Source of the DNA: JACVRW01 sp963819115
GTDB lineage: Bacteria; Actinomycetota; Thermoleophilia; Solirubrobacterales; Thermoleophilaceae
Reading direction: 5' to 3'
Length of the DNA stretch: 64,000 nt
Assembly: GCA_963819115.1 (NCBI GenBank)
Contig: CAWFUR010000012.1
Location: 308,007 to 372,006 of the forward strand
This document shows, one piece after another, positions 32,739 through 40,721 of the stretch. The position numbers and the translations under genes were made by a program. The first letter of the stretch is position 1, and the number at the start of each line of letters is the position of its first letter. The notes below the pieces were generated by a model. It saw nothing but the letters and a program-made list of their open reading frames with translations, did not search any database and was not told the origin of the DNA.

Positions 32739-32774
32739 ACACCCGATACCCGAAAGGGATACCGGGTGTACCTT
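32739..32774 (+). promoter_or_regulatory. Palindromic operator and -10 box of the GntR/FadR gene
   Basis: A 31-bp imperfect palindrome at 32739-32769 (left arm ACACCCGATACCC, right arm GGGATACCGGGTGT); 11 of 13 arm positions match. It runs into TACCTT at 32769-32774, a -10 box six bases before GTG 32781. The position over the promoter, next to a GntR gene and between divergent genes, is that of an autoregulatory operator. Confidence 0.65.
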
Positions 32775-32780
32775 TGCCAG

Positions 32781-33518
32781 GTGGAGAGTGGAACCATTCC
32801 CGTGCGAAGCGCGGCGCTCGAGGCGGTGTTCAAGCCGGTGCAGCCGCCCACGACATTCGAGGAGACGGTGGAGCGGCTGGGCACGGCGATCAGGCTCGGG
32901 CTGCTTCCGCCCGGCAGTCGCCTTCCCGCCGAGCGCGACCTGGCCGAGCAGCTGCGCATATCGCGCTCAACACTTCGGCATGCGCTCAACACGCTGGTGC
33001 AGAGCGGACACCTGGTGGCGCTCAGGGGCCGCGCCGGGGGAACGTTCGTGGCGGACGAGCCGCCGCTCGTCCTGAGCGACGAGGGACCCGCCCTGGGTGA
33101 CCCCGCGCGCGAGCTGCTCGACTACCGCGTGGCCGTGGAGACCGGCGTTACCGTGCTGGCCGCCGAGCGCGCGGGGGACGGCCACCTCACTCGCTTGGAG
33201 GAGCTCACCGAGAGCATGGCCGGCGAGGCGCCCTTCGAGGACTATCGCCGGGCCGACGTGCGCTTTCACATCGGCCTGGCCGAGGCCGCCGGCTCACCCC
33301 GCCTCGTGGCAGCCATGACGGAGGTGCAGGGCCAGATGAGCGACCTGATCGCCCGTATCGCGCATCCCCGGGAGGTGCTGGCCCGCTCGAATGCTCAGCA
33401 CCGCCGGATCGTCGCCATGCTCCGTCGCCGCGACACCGGCCGCGCGGTTCGCCTGATGCGCGAGCACCTGGCCGGCACCGAGCACATCCTCGCCGGCCTT
33501 ATGCGCGATCCCGGCTAG
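32781..33518 (+). CDS. GntR family transcriptional regulator, FadR subfamily
   Basis: 245 residues from GTG 32781. Winged helix-turn-helix about 20-85 (GLLPPGSRLPAERDLAEQL ... STLRHALNTLV ... GRAGGTFV) and FCD effector-binding domain about 105-235 with YRRADVRFHIGLAEAAGSP and NAQHRRIVAML, carrying the Asp/His metal-site residues of the family. Effectors of FadR-type regulators are usually carboxylic acids. It may control the amine-catabolic cluster at 40.7 kb, but that is untested; no copy of its operator was found there. Confidence 0.9.
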   Translation: MESGTIPVRSAALEAVFKPVQPPTTFEETVERLGTAIRLGLLPPGSRLPAERDLAEQLRISRSTLRHALNTLVQSGHLVALRGRAGGTFVADEPPLVLSDEGPALGDPARELLDYRVAVETGVTVLAAERAGDGHLTRLEELTESMAGEAPFEDYRRADVRFHIGLAEAAGSPRLVAAMTEVQGQMSDLIARIAHPREVLARSNAQHRRIVAMLRRRDTGRAVRLMREHLAGTEHILAGLMRDPG

Positions 33519-33545
33519 CCGGGTCCGCCACAAATAGTGCGCCGA

Positions 33546-33698
33546 CGCCCCGGGCATCCGTGGACGTCCATGTCCGCGTTGCCCGGGGCGCTGGCGCTGC
33601 CCGTCCTGCGGGTAGCTTGGTGGCCTCTGAGAGAGGCGAAGTGATGGGTGCGGCCGGGGGAGTCACCGGCGGCGACTGCCTCCCCCGGCACGCTTTTT
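33546..33698 (+). ncRNA. Candidate structured RNA: four consecutive hairpins ending in an intrinsic terminator
   Basis: Four hairpins follow each other. H1 is a perfect 11-bp stem (33546-33556 with 33580-33590) whose loop contains the palindrome TGGACGTCCA. H2 is 8 bp with one G-U (33596-33603/33609-33616). H3 is GCCTCT-GAG-AGAGGC (33623-33637). H4 is a 10-bp GC stem (33653-33662/33680-33689) followed by TTTTT at 33694-33698. It lies between convergent genes, overlapping the last bases of the recombinase-like gene. It could be a separate small RNA or the 3' UTR of the GntR gene. No known RNA family was recognised. Confidence 0.45.
33653..33698 (+). terminator. Intrinsic terminator
   Basis: GCCGGGGGAG (33653-33662) pairs perfectly with CTCCCCCGGC (33680-33689), followed by ACGC and five T. 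It reads rightward and ends the GntR or small-RNA transcript inside the 3' end of the opposing gene. Confidence 0.75.
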
Positions 33699-35435
33699 CG
33701 GACCTGTGCCGTTCCCGCCCTCGGCATGCTCTTTGCCCAGGGACGCCCGGACGCTCGCCGGGCGCCACCTGGGGCCGCCGGTGGGCGGCGGCACGCCCTC
33801 CTCGTTGAGCGCTTCGGCGATCGACTTCAGGGACTCGCCCTGGTCGCGCATCTCCACGATGCGTTCCTTGAGTGCGTCGGCCTGCGCTCCGCCGCCGTGG
33901 GTGATGCGGCCGGATCCCGGCCTCGTTCGCTGGGCGGCTGGCTTCTGCTTCCTGGTCGGCGCCGCCTCCGCCAGCTTCGTCCGCTCGGTGCGGACGATCT
34001 CCAGCTGGCGCATCACCTCCCGGCCCTCCTCGGTGGAGGTGTCCACCTCGGGCTCGAGGGCCACGAGGACCACATTCTCGGCGGTCAGGCGAGCCAGCAG
34101 GGAGTCGAGCTGTGAGCGCGAGACGCTCAGGCGCCGCACGTCCGAGACCACGAGCGCGCTCGCGCGGTGGGCGCGGAACTGCTCGAAGGCATACCGCACT
34201 CCTGGCCGTTCGAGCACGTCATCACCGTTCGGCTCCACGTCGCGCACGACGCCCACCAGCTCGAAGCGCCGTCGCTTGCACAACCCCTCGATCTGGGCCA
34301 GCTGCTCATAGAGCTTGGCCTGACGTTCGGGCACCGCCTTCGGCACCGTCACGTAGCCGAGCACCGCGGTGCCCGGAGCGAGCTCGGGCCCTCCGGCAAT
34401 CGGGCCGGGATGGGCCTGGAGCGCCGGGGGCAGTGGCGTGTCCACGTCCGCGTAGTCGACCCAGAACGGCAGCTTGCGCTTCGGATCGAGCACGAAGAAG
34501 CGACTCGCCTCCGCGCGCCGGCGTGGGTCTGCCACCGCCGGCATGTCCACGGCGTACGCGGTGCCGCGGAAGCTGCCGATGGACGGGTCGCTGCTCGTTC
34601 CCTCGAGCTCGAGTCCCCGCCCGAGCGGGATCACGCTGCGATCGGGCCTGCGCCTGAGCAGGACACGGGTGGCCAGGAACGCGATCAGAGCGCCGACCAG
34701 TGCGACGCCGATGGCGATCGCCCACCAGGGCACGCCGCCGGAGTCGTTCTTCTCCTCCGGCTCGGTGTGTGCCACCGGCTTCGGCGCAGGTGCGCTCGCC
34801 GGGGGCCTGGTGCCGGGCTGCTTCTTCTTCTTGTTGGTCAGGCTGACCGGCGGTGTGCTCGCCGTCGTGCCCTTCCGGTTGAGAGCCGCGTACGTACGGG
34901 GTCCCGCCACCCCGTCCACGGCAAGTCCTCGTCTGTCCTGCAGACTGCGTACCGCCGCCTCGGTCCTGGGTCCGTAGACGCCGTCGATCGGCCCCACGGA
35001 CTCGCCGGCCGTGTGCAGCCGGCGCTGAAGCGCGCGAACCTGTGCGGACCCGCCGGGCACGCCGAGTCCGGCGCCCCTCCGCACGGGAAGTGGCTGGGCA
35101 TGCCTGAGGGCCGTGCGCGTGGCCGGGCCGACGAGCCCGTCCGCGGCCAGGCCCAAGCGTGCCTGGAGACGCCGCACCGCACCCTCGGTGATCGGGCCGA
35201 ACAGCCCGTCCACGGGCCCCGGCTGCTCACCGAGCGTCTGCAGGCGGCGCTGGAGCGCCTTCACCTGCGGCGAGCCGCCGGCGCTCGCATACCCCACCCC
35301 GGGGGCCAGCGGCGTGGCGCCGCCGGACTGCCCGGCCGCGAGCGCGGCCTGAGGAAGGCTCAACATGAGCACCACCCCTATGAGCAATCCCACCAGCCTG
35401 CTGCCCGCAGGTAGGGATCGAGTTTTCGAGTACAT
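33663..35435 (-). CDS. Membrane protein fusing peptidoglycan-binding repeats to a catalytically dead serine recombinase
   Basis: 590 residues. Signal peptide 1-33 (LVGLLIGVVLMLSLPQAALA), two PG_binding_1 repeats (54-112, 129-187, each ending in a GPxTxxAL motif), a basic/Pro linker, one membrane helix (235-259, VPWWAIAIGVALVGALIAFL followed by RRR), then a cytoplasmic resolvase-fold domain 357-480 and a 'Recombinase'-type DNA-binding segment 520-567 (SIAEALNEEGVPPPTGG, W, SVRASL). The resolvase part keeps RPG (410-412), SDVRRLS and DTSTEEGR, but the active-site R-V-S of GYxRVS is GYVTVP, so the Arg and nucleophilic Ser are lost. It probably cannot recombine DNA; a wall-to-DNA or signalling tether is inferred. 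AAGGAG precedes ATG 35435. Confidence 0.88.
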   Translation of the reverse strand: MYSKTRSLPAGSRLVGLLIGVVLMLSLPQAALAAGQSGGATPLAPGVGYASAGGSPQVKALQRRLQTLGEQPGPVDGLFGPITEGAVRRLQARLGLAADGLVGPATRTALRHAQPLPVRRGAGLGVPGGSAQVRALQRRLHTAGESVGPIDGVYGPRTEAAVRSLQDRRGLAVDGVAGPRTYAALNRKGTTASTPPVSLTNKKKKQPGTRPPASAPAPKPVAHTEPEEKNDSGGVPWWAIAIGVALVGALIAFLATRVLLRRRPDRSVIPLGRGLELEGTSSDPSIGSFRGTAYAVDMPAVADPRRRAEASRFFVLDPKRKLPFWVDYADVDTPLPPALQAHPGPIAGGPELAPGTAVLGYVTVPKAVPERQAKLYEQLAQIEGLCKRRRFELVGVVRDVEPNGDDVLERPGVRYAFEQFRAHRASALVVSDVRRLSVSRSQLDSLLARLTAENVVLVALEPEVDTSTEEGREVMRQLEIVRTERTKLAEAAPTRKQKPAAQRTRPGSGRITHGGGAQADALKERIVEMRDQGESLKSIAEALNEEGVPPPTGGPRWRPASVRASLGKEHAEGGNGTGPKKRAGGGSRRR

Positions 35436-35507
35436 CAAGGACTCCTTCTCGAGCGTTGAGACCACCGGCCGCGCGGGGGCGGCCGGCGACTGGCTGAGCC
35501 GAGTGGG

Positions 35508-37430
35508 CTAGCCGGGGCGCTCGAGGAGGGCGATATAGGCCTGCGGCCGCACACGGGCCGAGGCCATCGCCAACACGCTGGTGCTCAGGGCGGCGAGGCC
35601 GAGAAGCACGAGCGTGGCGAAGAGTGTTCCTGAGAAGAAGCCTGCCGAGGCGGACGCGCCGACGGCGGAGGCGCCGCCCGGGGCCTGCGTGGGCATGCGC
35701 CGGTCGGGCGCGGGCGCGGGCCGCGAGGGCGGCGAGGCGGGTGCCGACCGGTCGCGGGACGGGGCCGTGGCGCCGAACCCGGAGCTACCCGGGTCGGTGT
35801 AGGCGAGGAGGGCGGCGCTGTTCGTGGCGAACAGCGCGACGCCTGAGGGACCCATGAGGGACAGAATGCCCAGGCCGGTGCCGCTCGGGCCGCCGCTGTC
35901 ATTTCCGAGGATCCCGCCGAATAGGGACCAGGAGAGGCCGGTGCCCAGCGTCGGCGCCGCGGCGGACCCGATCGGCAGGAACGCCGCCGGGACCGGCGCG
36001 AGCGCCGGGGCCTGATGGGTGGGGCCGGACGGGGGATGCGCCGAGCCCGCCGGGGGCAGGACCATCACCGGTCCGGCCTGGTCGACCGCGTTGGTCACGG
36101 GCACGATGACGGGTGCGATCAGATCCGGAATCGAGGGTGGCGGGGGAAGCACGTCCGGGATGGTCGGCGCGGGAGTGGTCGCGGGATCGAGGACCTGCGG
36201 AACCACGGGGACCACCGGCAGGAGGTCGGGGATCGCCGGCAGGAGGTCGGGGATCGCCGGCAGGAGGTCGGGGATCGCCGGCAGGAGGTCGGGGATCGCC
36301 GGGACGGCGGGGAGCGTCGGCAGCGTGTCGGTGGGGAGCGGCACCACCGGGAGCACGTCGGGCGGGGTCGCGGTTACGTCGGGCAGCGTGGGGATGACGT
36401 CAGGGACGGTGGGGATGTCCCCGCCGATGATGGGCAGCGACGGGGTCACATCCGGCAGGGAGGGCACCACGGGGAGATCGGACAGGGTGCCGCCGGTGCC
36501 CGTGGGGGGCGGGGATCCACCGCCGAGGTCGGGCAGGTCCGGGAGGCTGCCGCCGATGTCCGGGAGGCTGCCGCCCACGTCGGGGAGGTGGGGGAGCGGG
36601 GTGCCCGGGAGCGTGCCGCCCAGGTCGGGGAGCGGGGTGTCCGGGAGCGTGCCGCCCACGTCCGGGAGACCCGGCAGCGGGGTGTCCGGGACGGTGCCGC
36701 CCAGGTCCGGGATCGTGCCGCCGGCGTCCGGGAGGTCGGGGAGCGTGCCCCCAAGATCCGGGAGGTCGGGAAGCGGCGCGTCCGGGATGGTGCCGCCCAC
36801 CTCGGGGAGGTCCGGGGCCGGTAGATCGGGAACCGTTCCGCCCACGTCGGGGAGGTCGGGTGCCGGAGTATCCGGCAGGGTGCCGCTCACATCAGGGAGG
36901 TCAGGCGCTGGGATGTCGGGGAGCGAGCCGCCCAGGTCAGGGAGGTCGGGCGCCGGGACATCGGGCAGCGTGCCGCCCAGGTCAGGAAGAGTGGAAGCCG
37001 GAGGGTCGGCGGGTGCCGACGGGGTGGGGGTTCCCGCGTCTGGGACCGCCTCCGCCGAGCCGTCGGTAGACGGTGCGTCTACAACCGGGTCCGAGGGCGA
37101 GGCCGAGGGCTGTGCGGGAGTGGCGGGCTCGGCTGGGACGGCGGGCTCGCCGGCAGCCGGATCCGCCGGGGTGGCGGGCTCGGCCGGAACCGCCGCGGGT
37201 GGATCCGCCGCGGGCAGATCCGCGGGGGTGTCCGGCAGCACGCTGCCCAGGTCAGGAGCCGCCGGGGAGTCCACAGGCGGGAGCACGGCGCCCGGGTCCA
37301 CCGGGAGGGTGGGCACGTCCACGGCCGGGAGCGCGAGAGCCGAGGAGGGAGCGAGGAGGGCGACGAGCGCCAGCGCGAGCGCGGTGAGGAAGACCCGGAG
37401 GCCGGAGGGGCGGAATGGCGAGTTGCTCAT
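35508..37430 (-). CDS. Repetitive Pro/Asp/Gly-rich surface protein
   Basis: 640 residues. Signal peptide 1-33 (FLTALALALVALLAPSSALA); a Pro/Ala-rich stretch; about ten degenerate repeats of the type PDLPDVGGTLPDTPA (about 150-330); a block of seven-residue repeats LLPAIPD (about 380-410); a less repetitive part; and a C-terminal membrane helix (TLFATLVLLGLAALSTSVLA) with a short basic tail. It is therefore exported and anchored at its C-terminus, spanning the wall as a stalk. There is no LPXTG motif. ATG 37430 begins the signal peptide. It is followed by the peptidoglycan-binding recombinase-like gene on the same strand, so both may act at the envelope. Function unknown. Confidence 0.8.
   Translation of the reverse strand: MSNSPFRPSGLRVFLTALALALVALLAPSSALALPAVDVPTLPVDPGAVLPPVDSPAAPDLGSVLPDTPADLPAADPPAAVPAEPATPADPAAGEPAVPAEPATPAQPSASPSDPVVDAPSTDGSAEAVPDAGTPTPSAPADPPASTLPDLGGTLPDVPAPDLPDLGGSLPDIPAPDLPDVSGTLPDTPAPDLPDVGGTVPDLPAPDLPEVGGTIPDAPLPDLPDLGGTLPDLPDAGGTIPDLGGTVPDTPLPGLPDVGGTLPDTPLPDLGGTLPGTPLPHLPDVGGSLPDIGGSLPDLPDLGGGSPPPTGTGGTLSDLPVVPSLPDVTPSLPIIGGDIPTVPDVIPTLPDVTATPPDVLPVVPLPTDTLPTLPAVPAIPDLLPAIPDLLPAIPDLLPAIPDLLPVVPVVPQVLDPATTPAPTIPDVLPPPPSIPDLIAPVIVPVTNAVDQAGPVMVLPPAGSAHPPSGPTHQAPALAPVPAAFLPIGSAAAPTLGTGLSWSLFGGILGNDSGGPSGTGLGILSLMGPSGVALFATNSAALLAYTDPGSSGFGATAPSRDRSAPASPPSRPAPAPDRRMPTQAPGGASAVGASASAGFFSGTLFATLVLLGLAALSTSVLAMASARVRPQAYIALLERPG
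36217..36300. repeat. Four perfect 21-bp tandem repeats
   Basis: The unit GGCAGGAGGTCGGGGATCGCC occurs four times without a mismatch, inside the surface-protein gene, where it encodes the LLPAIPD repeats. Perfect identity means recent expansion and likely length variation between strains. Confidence 0.95.
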
Positions 37431-37972
37431 CCCGGCCAAGGCTGGCTGGAGGTTGCTGTAGGCGACACGTCGGTAGTTCTCGCTCCGGGTCCCATACCCG
37501 GGTCGGTGCATGCACATGCGCAAGTTGGGGCGGCCAACCTCTGCGCGGGTACAGGAGTTTCCACGTCCGGCGCCGCGGTTTCAAGGGCGGATACGAGGTT
37601 TTTCATTCCCGGCCTGCGGAAGGATGACCTCCAGGTGTGACCGTCGGGGGCCTGTCGCGACCGGCTCGACCCGGCTTCAGGAAGGTTCGGGGGCGAACCT
37701 TCCTCGCCGAGAAGGCCGACGGTCGAGCTGCCCCGAGACCTCGGCAGCGACGGTTGTAGGCAACACGGCTCCTCGACGAGGTCTCTCAGCCCTTTCGAGC
37801 GGCCGCCGAGCGCCCGGATCGGTCGCCGGAGGCACTTGGTTACACCCGCTCCATCGCCCTCCAGGCCGCATGGAGACTGAGGGTTACACCAGCTCACCGC
37901 GCGTAGGGCCAGGCGACGGGCGTGCACCGTGCTGGGTGCCCTCAGAGCCCGCAATTGCCGCCGGTTACAGCC
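37431..37972. other. 542-bp intergenic region with hairpin and three GGTTACA motifs
   Basis: No gene seen. It is the upstream region of the surface-protein gene. A perfect 11-bp hairpin (AGGAAGGTTCG, GGGG loop, CGAACCTTCCT) lies at 37679-37704. GGTTACACC or GGTTACAGC occurs at 37838, 37882 and 37962, all in the same orientation. A second weaker stem (GCTGCC/GGCAGC) lies at about 37728-37749. The minus-strand leader could thus be over 400 bases long and structured; no riboswitch class was matched. Confidence 0.5.
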
Positions 37973-39439
37973 CTAAAGACCCGCCGCTCGGTCCACGAAC
38001 GCCCGCCAGGCGTCGCGCTCACCGCGCCGCCAGCCCTCATCCCTCCGAGGCTCGGTTCGGTCGCCGACGGGCACCCGCTCGGCGATCTCCCGCGTGCCGT
38101 CCCACACCCCCGCGCCCACGGCGGCCAGGGCTGCGGCTCCGGCCGCGGTGGCGTCGATGGTCCCGCGCTCGATGGGCAGGCCGGTGCAATCGGCCTGGAG
38201 CTGAAGCAGGAGATCGATGCGGGCGAGGCCCCCATCCACGCGCAGCACCTCCGGCTTCGCTTGCTCGGATACGGCGGCCACGATGTCGGCCACACGCCAG
38301 GCGATCGCCTCGAGGGCGGCGCGCGCCAGGTGGCCGGAACGAGCGCGTCCCGTGAGCCCGGCGATCACGGCCCTCGCCTCGGGCCGCCACCAGGGAGCGC
38401 CGAGCCCGGCGAGCGCAGGCAGCATTCGGACACCGTCGCTGTCCTCCACCTCGGACGCGAGGGCGGCGAGCTCGGGCGGACCGGCGGCGAGGCCCAGGTC
38501 GCGGCTCAGCCATTCCAGCAGTGCGCCCGCCGTGAACACGCCGCCGTCGAGGGCGTACTCCACCCGGCCGCCGATCCTCCACGCCACCGTGGGGAGGAGG
38601 CCTCCACGCCCGGGGTCCGGGCGTGAGTCTCCCGCGTGCGCGAGGACGAAGACGCCGGTGCCGTAGGTGGCCTTGACCCGTCCGGGGCTCACGCACCCCG
38701 CACCCGCGAGGGCGGCCTGCTGGTCCACCACCTGGGCGCACAGTGGGAGCTCGCTCGCCCAGTCGGGGTGGCGGAGGGTGCCGAGCCGGCCGGCGCTGTC
38801 GCGGATCGCGGGGAGCGCGGCGCGGGGCACGCCGAACGCCGAGAGCAGCACGTCGTCCCAGCCGGCCGCCCCGGGGATGGAGAGCTGCGTACGGGACGCG
38901 GTGGAGGCATCGGTGGCGAAGCCCGCACCGAGCATGTCGCACAGCCACGCGTCGACCGTGCCCAGGCGAAGCGTCCCGGCATCGAGCGCGCTTCCCACGG
39001 ACGGCTCGTGCTCGAGGAGCCAGGCGAGCTTGCCGGCCGAGAAGTACGGGTCGAGGGGGAGGCGGCTGCGCTCGCGCACCTCGGCCTCGCGCCCGTCCGC
39101 CTCGAGGCGGTCGAGCGCCTCCTGCGAGCGCTTGTCCTGCCAGGTCACGATCGGCGTGAGCGGCTCCGCGCCCTCGGCCTCCCACGCGAGCACCGATTCG
39201 CCCTGGTGGTCGAGCCCGCACGCCACCACCTCGCCGTCGAGGTCGCTCAGCACCTCGGCCACCGCGTCCACCACCGCGACGAGCACGGCGTGCGGGTCCT
39301 GCTCGACCCACCCGGCGCGCGGACGGTCGAGCGGCTTCTCCCGCCGAGCCTCGGCGACCGGCCTGAGGTCCACGTCGAACGCAACGGCCTTTACGGCCGA
39401 GGTGCCCTCGTCGATCCCGAGCAGCAGGGGGCGGCTCAT
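37973..39439 (-). CDS. FGGY-family carbohydrate kinase
   Basis: 488 residues. N-terminal LLLGIDEGTSAVKAVAFD (ATP phosphate-1 motif), middle region GLDHQGESVLAW and WQDKRSQEAL, second-domain KATYGTGVFVLAH, and C-terminal VLRVDGGLARIDLLLQLQAD (adenosine motif). Glycerol kinase, xylulokinase and other FGGY kinases share these; the neighbouring glycerol-3-phosphate dehydrogenase-like gene favours glycerol, but the motif set does not decide. ATG 39439 overlaps the upstream stop (ATGA), so the pair is an operon. Confidence 0.87.
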   Translation of the reverse strand: MSRPLLLGIDEGTSAVKAVAFDVDLRPVAEARREKPLDRPRAGWVEQDPHAVLVAVVDAVAEVLSDLDGEVVACGLDHQGESVLAWEAEGAEPLTPIVTWQDKRSQEALDRLEADGREAEVRERSRLPLDPYFSAGKLAWLLEHEPSVGSALDAGTLRLGTVDAWLCDMLGAGFATDASTASRTQLSIPGAAGWDDVLLSAFGVPRAALPAIRDSAGRLGTLRHPDWASELPLCAQVVDQQAALAGAGCVSPGRVKATYGTGVFVLAHAGDSRPDPGRGGLLPTVAWRIGGRVEYALDGGVFTAGALLEWLSRDLGLAAGPPELAALASEVEDSDGVRMLPALAGLGAPWWRPEARAVIAGLTGRARSGHLARAALEAIAWRVADIVAAVSEQAKPEVLRVDGGLARIDLLLQLQADCTGLPIERGTIDATAAGAAALAAVGAGVWDGTREIAERVPVGDRTEPRRDEGWRRGERDAWRAFVDRAAGL

Positions 39440-40575
39440 GCCCTGCGGAACTGCGCCGATCGCCGCCACCAGGGCCCGTCCGCGGAGAGTGCGCCCGGCG
39501 GCTCGGGCGGAGGCAGCTTCGCCAACTCGCCCAACTCGACCCCCAGGTCGCGCACCACGACGGACACGCTCTCGGCGATTCCCAGCGACGCCGTGAGTCC
39601 CGTGGACCTGATCGCCGCCACGTTCACGAGCCGCGCGCATTCCCGGGACACCCCGATCACGTAATTCACGCCGCGGCCCGCGGGACGCAGGCCGGCGTAG
39701 GCGGTCACCAGCTCCGCCCCCTCCAGCGGCGGGTGCATGCGCACGGCGGTCGCGAGGATCTCACCGGCGGCCGAGTCGCGCACCGACCAGTCCTCCTTGT
39801 CCTCCTGGTCGATCGCCGTGGGCCCCGCCACGACCTTGCCGTCGAGGGTCGGGAACACCAGCACCCCCTTCGTCCGGTCGGTTGGCACGGGCAGCAGGAT
39901 CTGCTTCACGCGGCCCCCCTCGCCGGGGTCGAAGACGAGGAACTCACCCTTGCGGGGGTAGATCTCGAACGAGCGGTCGCCGGCGAGAGCGGCCACCTCG
40001 TCGGCGCGGAGCCCAGCGCAGTTCACCGCCACGCGGCATCGCAGCCGGGCGCCGCCGGGCTCGTGCAACTCCAGGCCGTCCTCCACCTCGGCGATGCCGG
40101 CCACGCGCCAGCCCGTCCACACGCTCACCCCCAGCCGGACCGAGGCCGACGCCAGCGCGATCGTGTAGGCCACGGGATCGGTCACGGACTCCCCCGGCAC
40201 CACCAGCGAGCCGTCGTCGTTCACGTGCGCGTGAACGCCGTTGCGCTCCGCGCGCTCCTCCAGGTGGGCGACCGTCCCTCGCCCGTCCGCATCCTCGGGG
40301 CGCAGGAGCGCCCCGCACCGCAGGATCGGGATCGCGAGACCGTCCGTCACGGCATCGCGGATCTTGCCCGACCTCAGGATCAGCTCGGTCTCGAGCTCTC
40401 CGGGGGCGGAGTCGAAGCCGGTGTGCAGGATGCCGGAGTTGGTGCCGCTGGCGGCAAGGCCGGGCGCGGGCTCCGCCTCGAGCAACGCAACGGACGCGCC
40501 ACGCCTGCGCAGCTCGAGGGCCGTGGCACACCCGACCACGCCCGCGCCCACCACCGCGACCTCCACGTCAGCCAC
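39436..40575 (-). CDS. FAD-dependent oxidoreductase, glycerol-3-phosphate dehydrogenase / L-2-hydroxyglutarate oxidase-like
   Basis: 379 residues. Rossmann FAD motif VAVVGAGVVGCATALELRRR, then LAASGTNSGILHTGFDS (DAO family), NCAGLRADEVAALAG, and IYPRKGEFLVFD. The length and the NSGIxHxGF motif fit L-2-hydroxyglutarate oxidase-like and GlpA-like enzymes equally. As the neighbour is an FGGY kinase, a polyol-phosphate route is plausible. It starts GTG 40575, back-to-back with the permease promoter. Confidence 0.87.
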   Translation of the reverse strand: MADVEVAVVGAGVVGCATALELRRRGASVALLEAEPAPGLAASGTNSGILHTGFDSAPGELETELILRSGKIRDAVTDGLAIPILRCGALLRPEDADGRGTVAHLEERAERNGVHAHVNDDGSLVVPGESVTDPVAYTIALASASVRLGVSVWTGWRVAGIAEVEDGLELHEPGGARLRCRVAVNCAGLRADEVAALAGDRSFEIYPRKGEFLVFDPGEGGRVKQILLPVPTDRTKGVLVFPTLDGKVVAGPTAIDQEDKEDWSVRDSAAGEILATAVRMHPPLEGAELVTAYAGLRPAGRGVNYVIGVSRECARLVNVAAIRSTGLTASLGIAESVSVVVRDLGVELGELAKLPPPEPPGALSADGPWWRRSAQFRRA

Positions 40576-40606
40576 GGCAGGGAGGCCTCGGCCCGAGCGC
40601 CGATGG

Positions 40607-40636
40607 TTGACACCGCAGGTTCTGGTTGCTTAGGGT
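40607..40636 (+). promoter_or_regulatory. Sigma-70-type promoter of the amine-catabolic operon
   Basis: TTGACA at 40607-40612 and TAGGGT at 40631-40636, separated by 18 bases, about 85 bases before the permease start. This is one of the few complete -35/-10 pairs in the window. Confidence 0.65.
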
Positions 40637-40721
40637 CGCGCGCATCGAATAGGTGGGTCCAGCAAACCATTCTCGCCGGAGGCCCGGATCACCGGCCCAA
40701 GTGAAGGGAGAAAGCGACTCG

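Noticed and set aside
33663..35435. Reading the recombinase-like gene as an active site-specific integrase
   Set aside because: The nucleophilic Ser and its Arg are missing and the protein is exported to the membrane, so integrase function is very unlikely.
36019..37461. A 480-codon plus-strand frame rich in Gly/Ser/Arg
   Set aside because: It is antisense to the repetitive surface protein and merely reflects its repeats; no signal peptide or ribosome site.
37785..37820. GGGCTGAGAG on the minus strand as a TPP riboswitch core
   Set aside because: The second conserved TPP segment (CCUGAUCUGG-like) is absent, and no thiamine gene follows.
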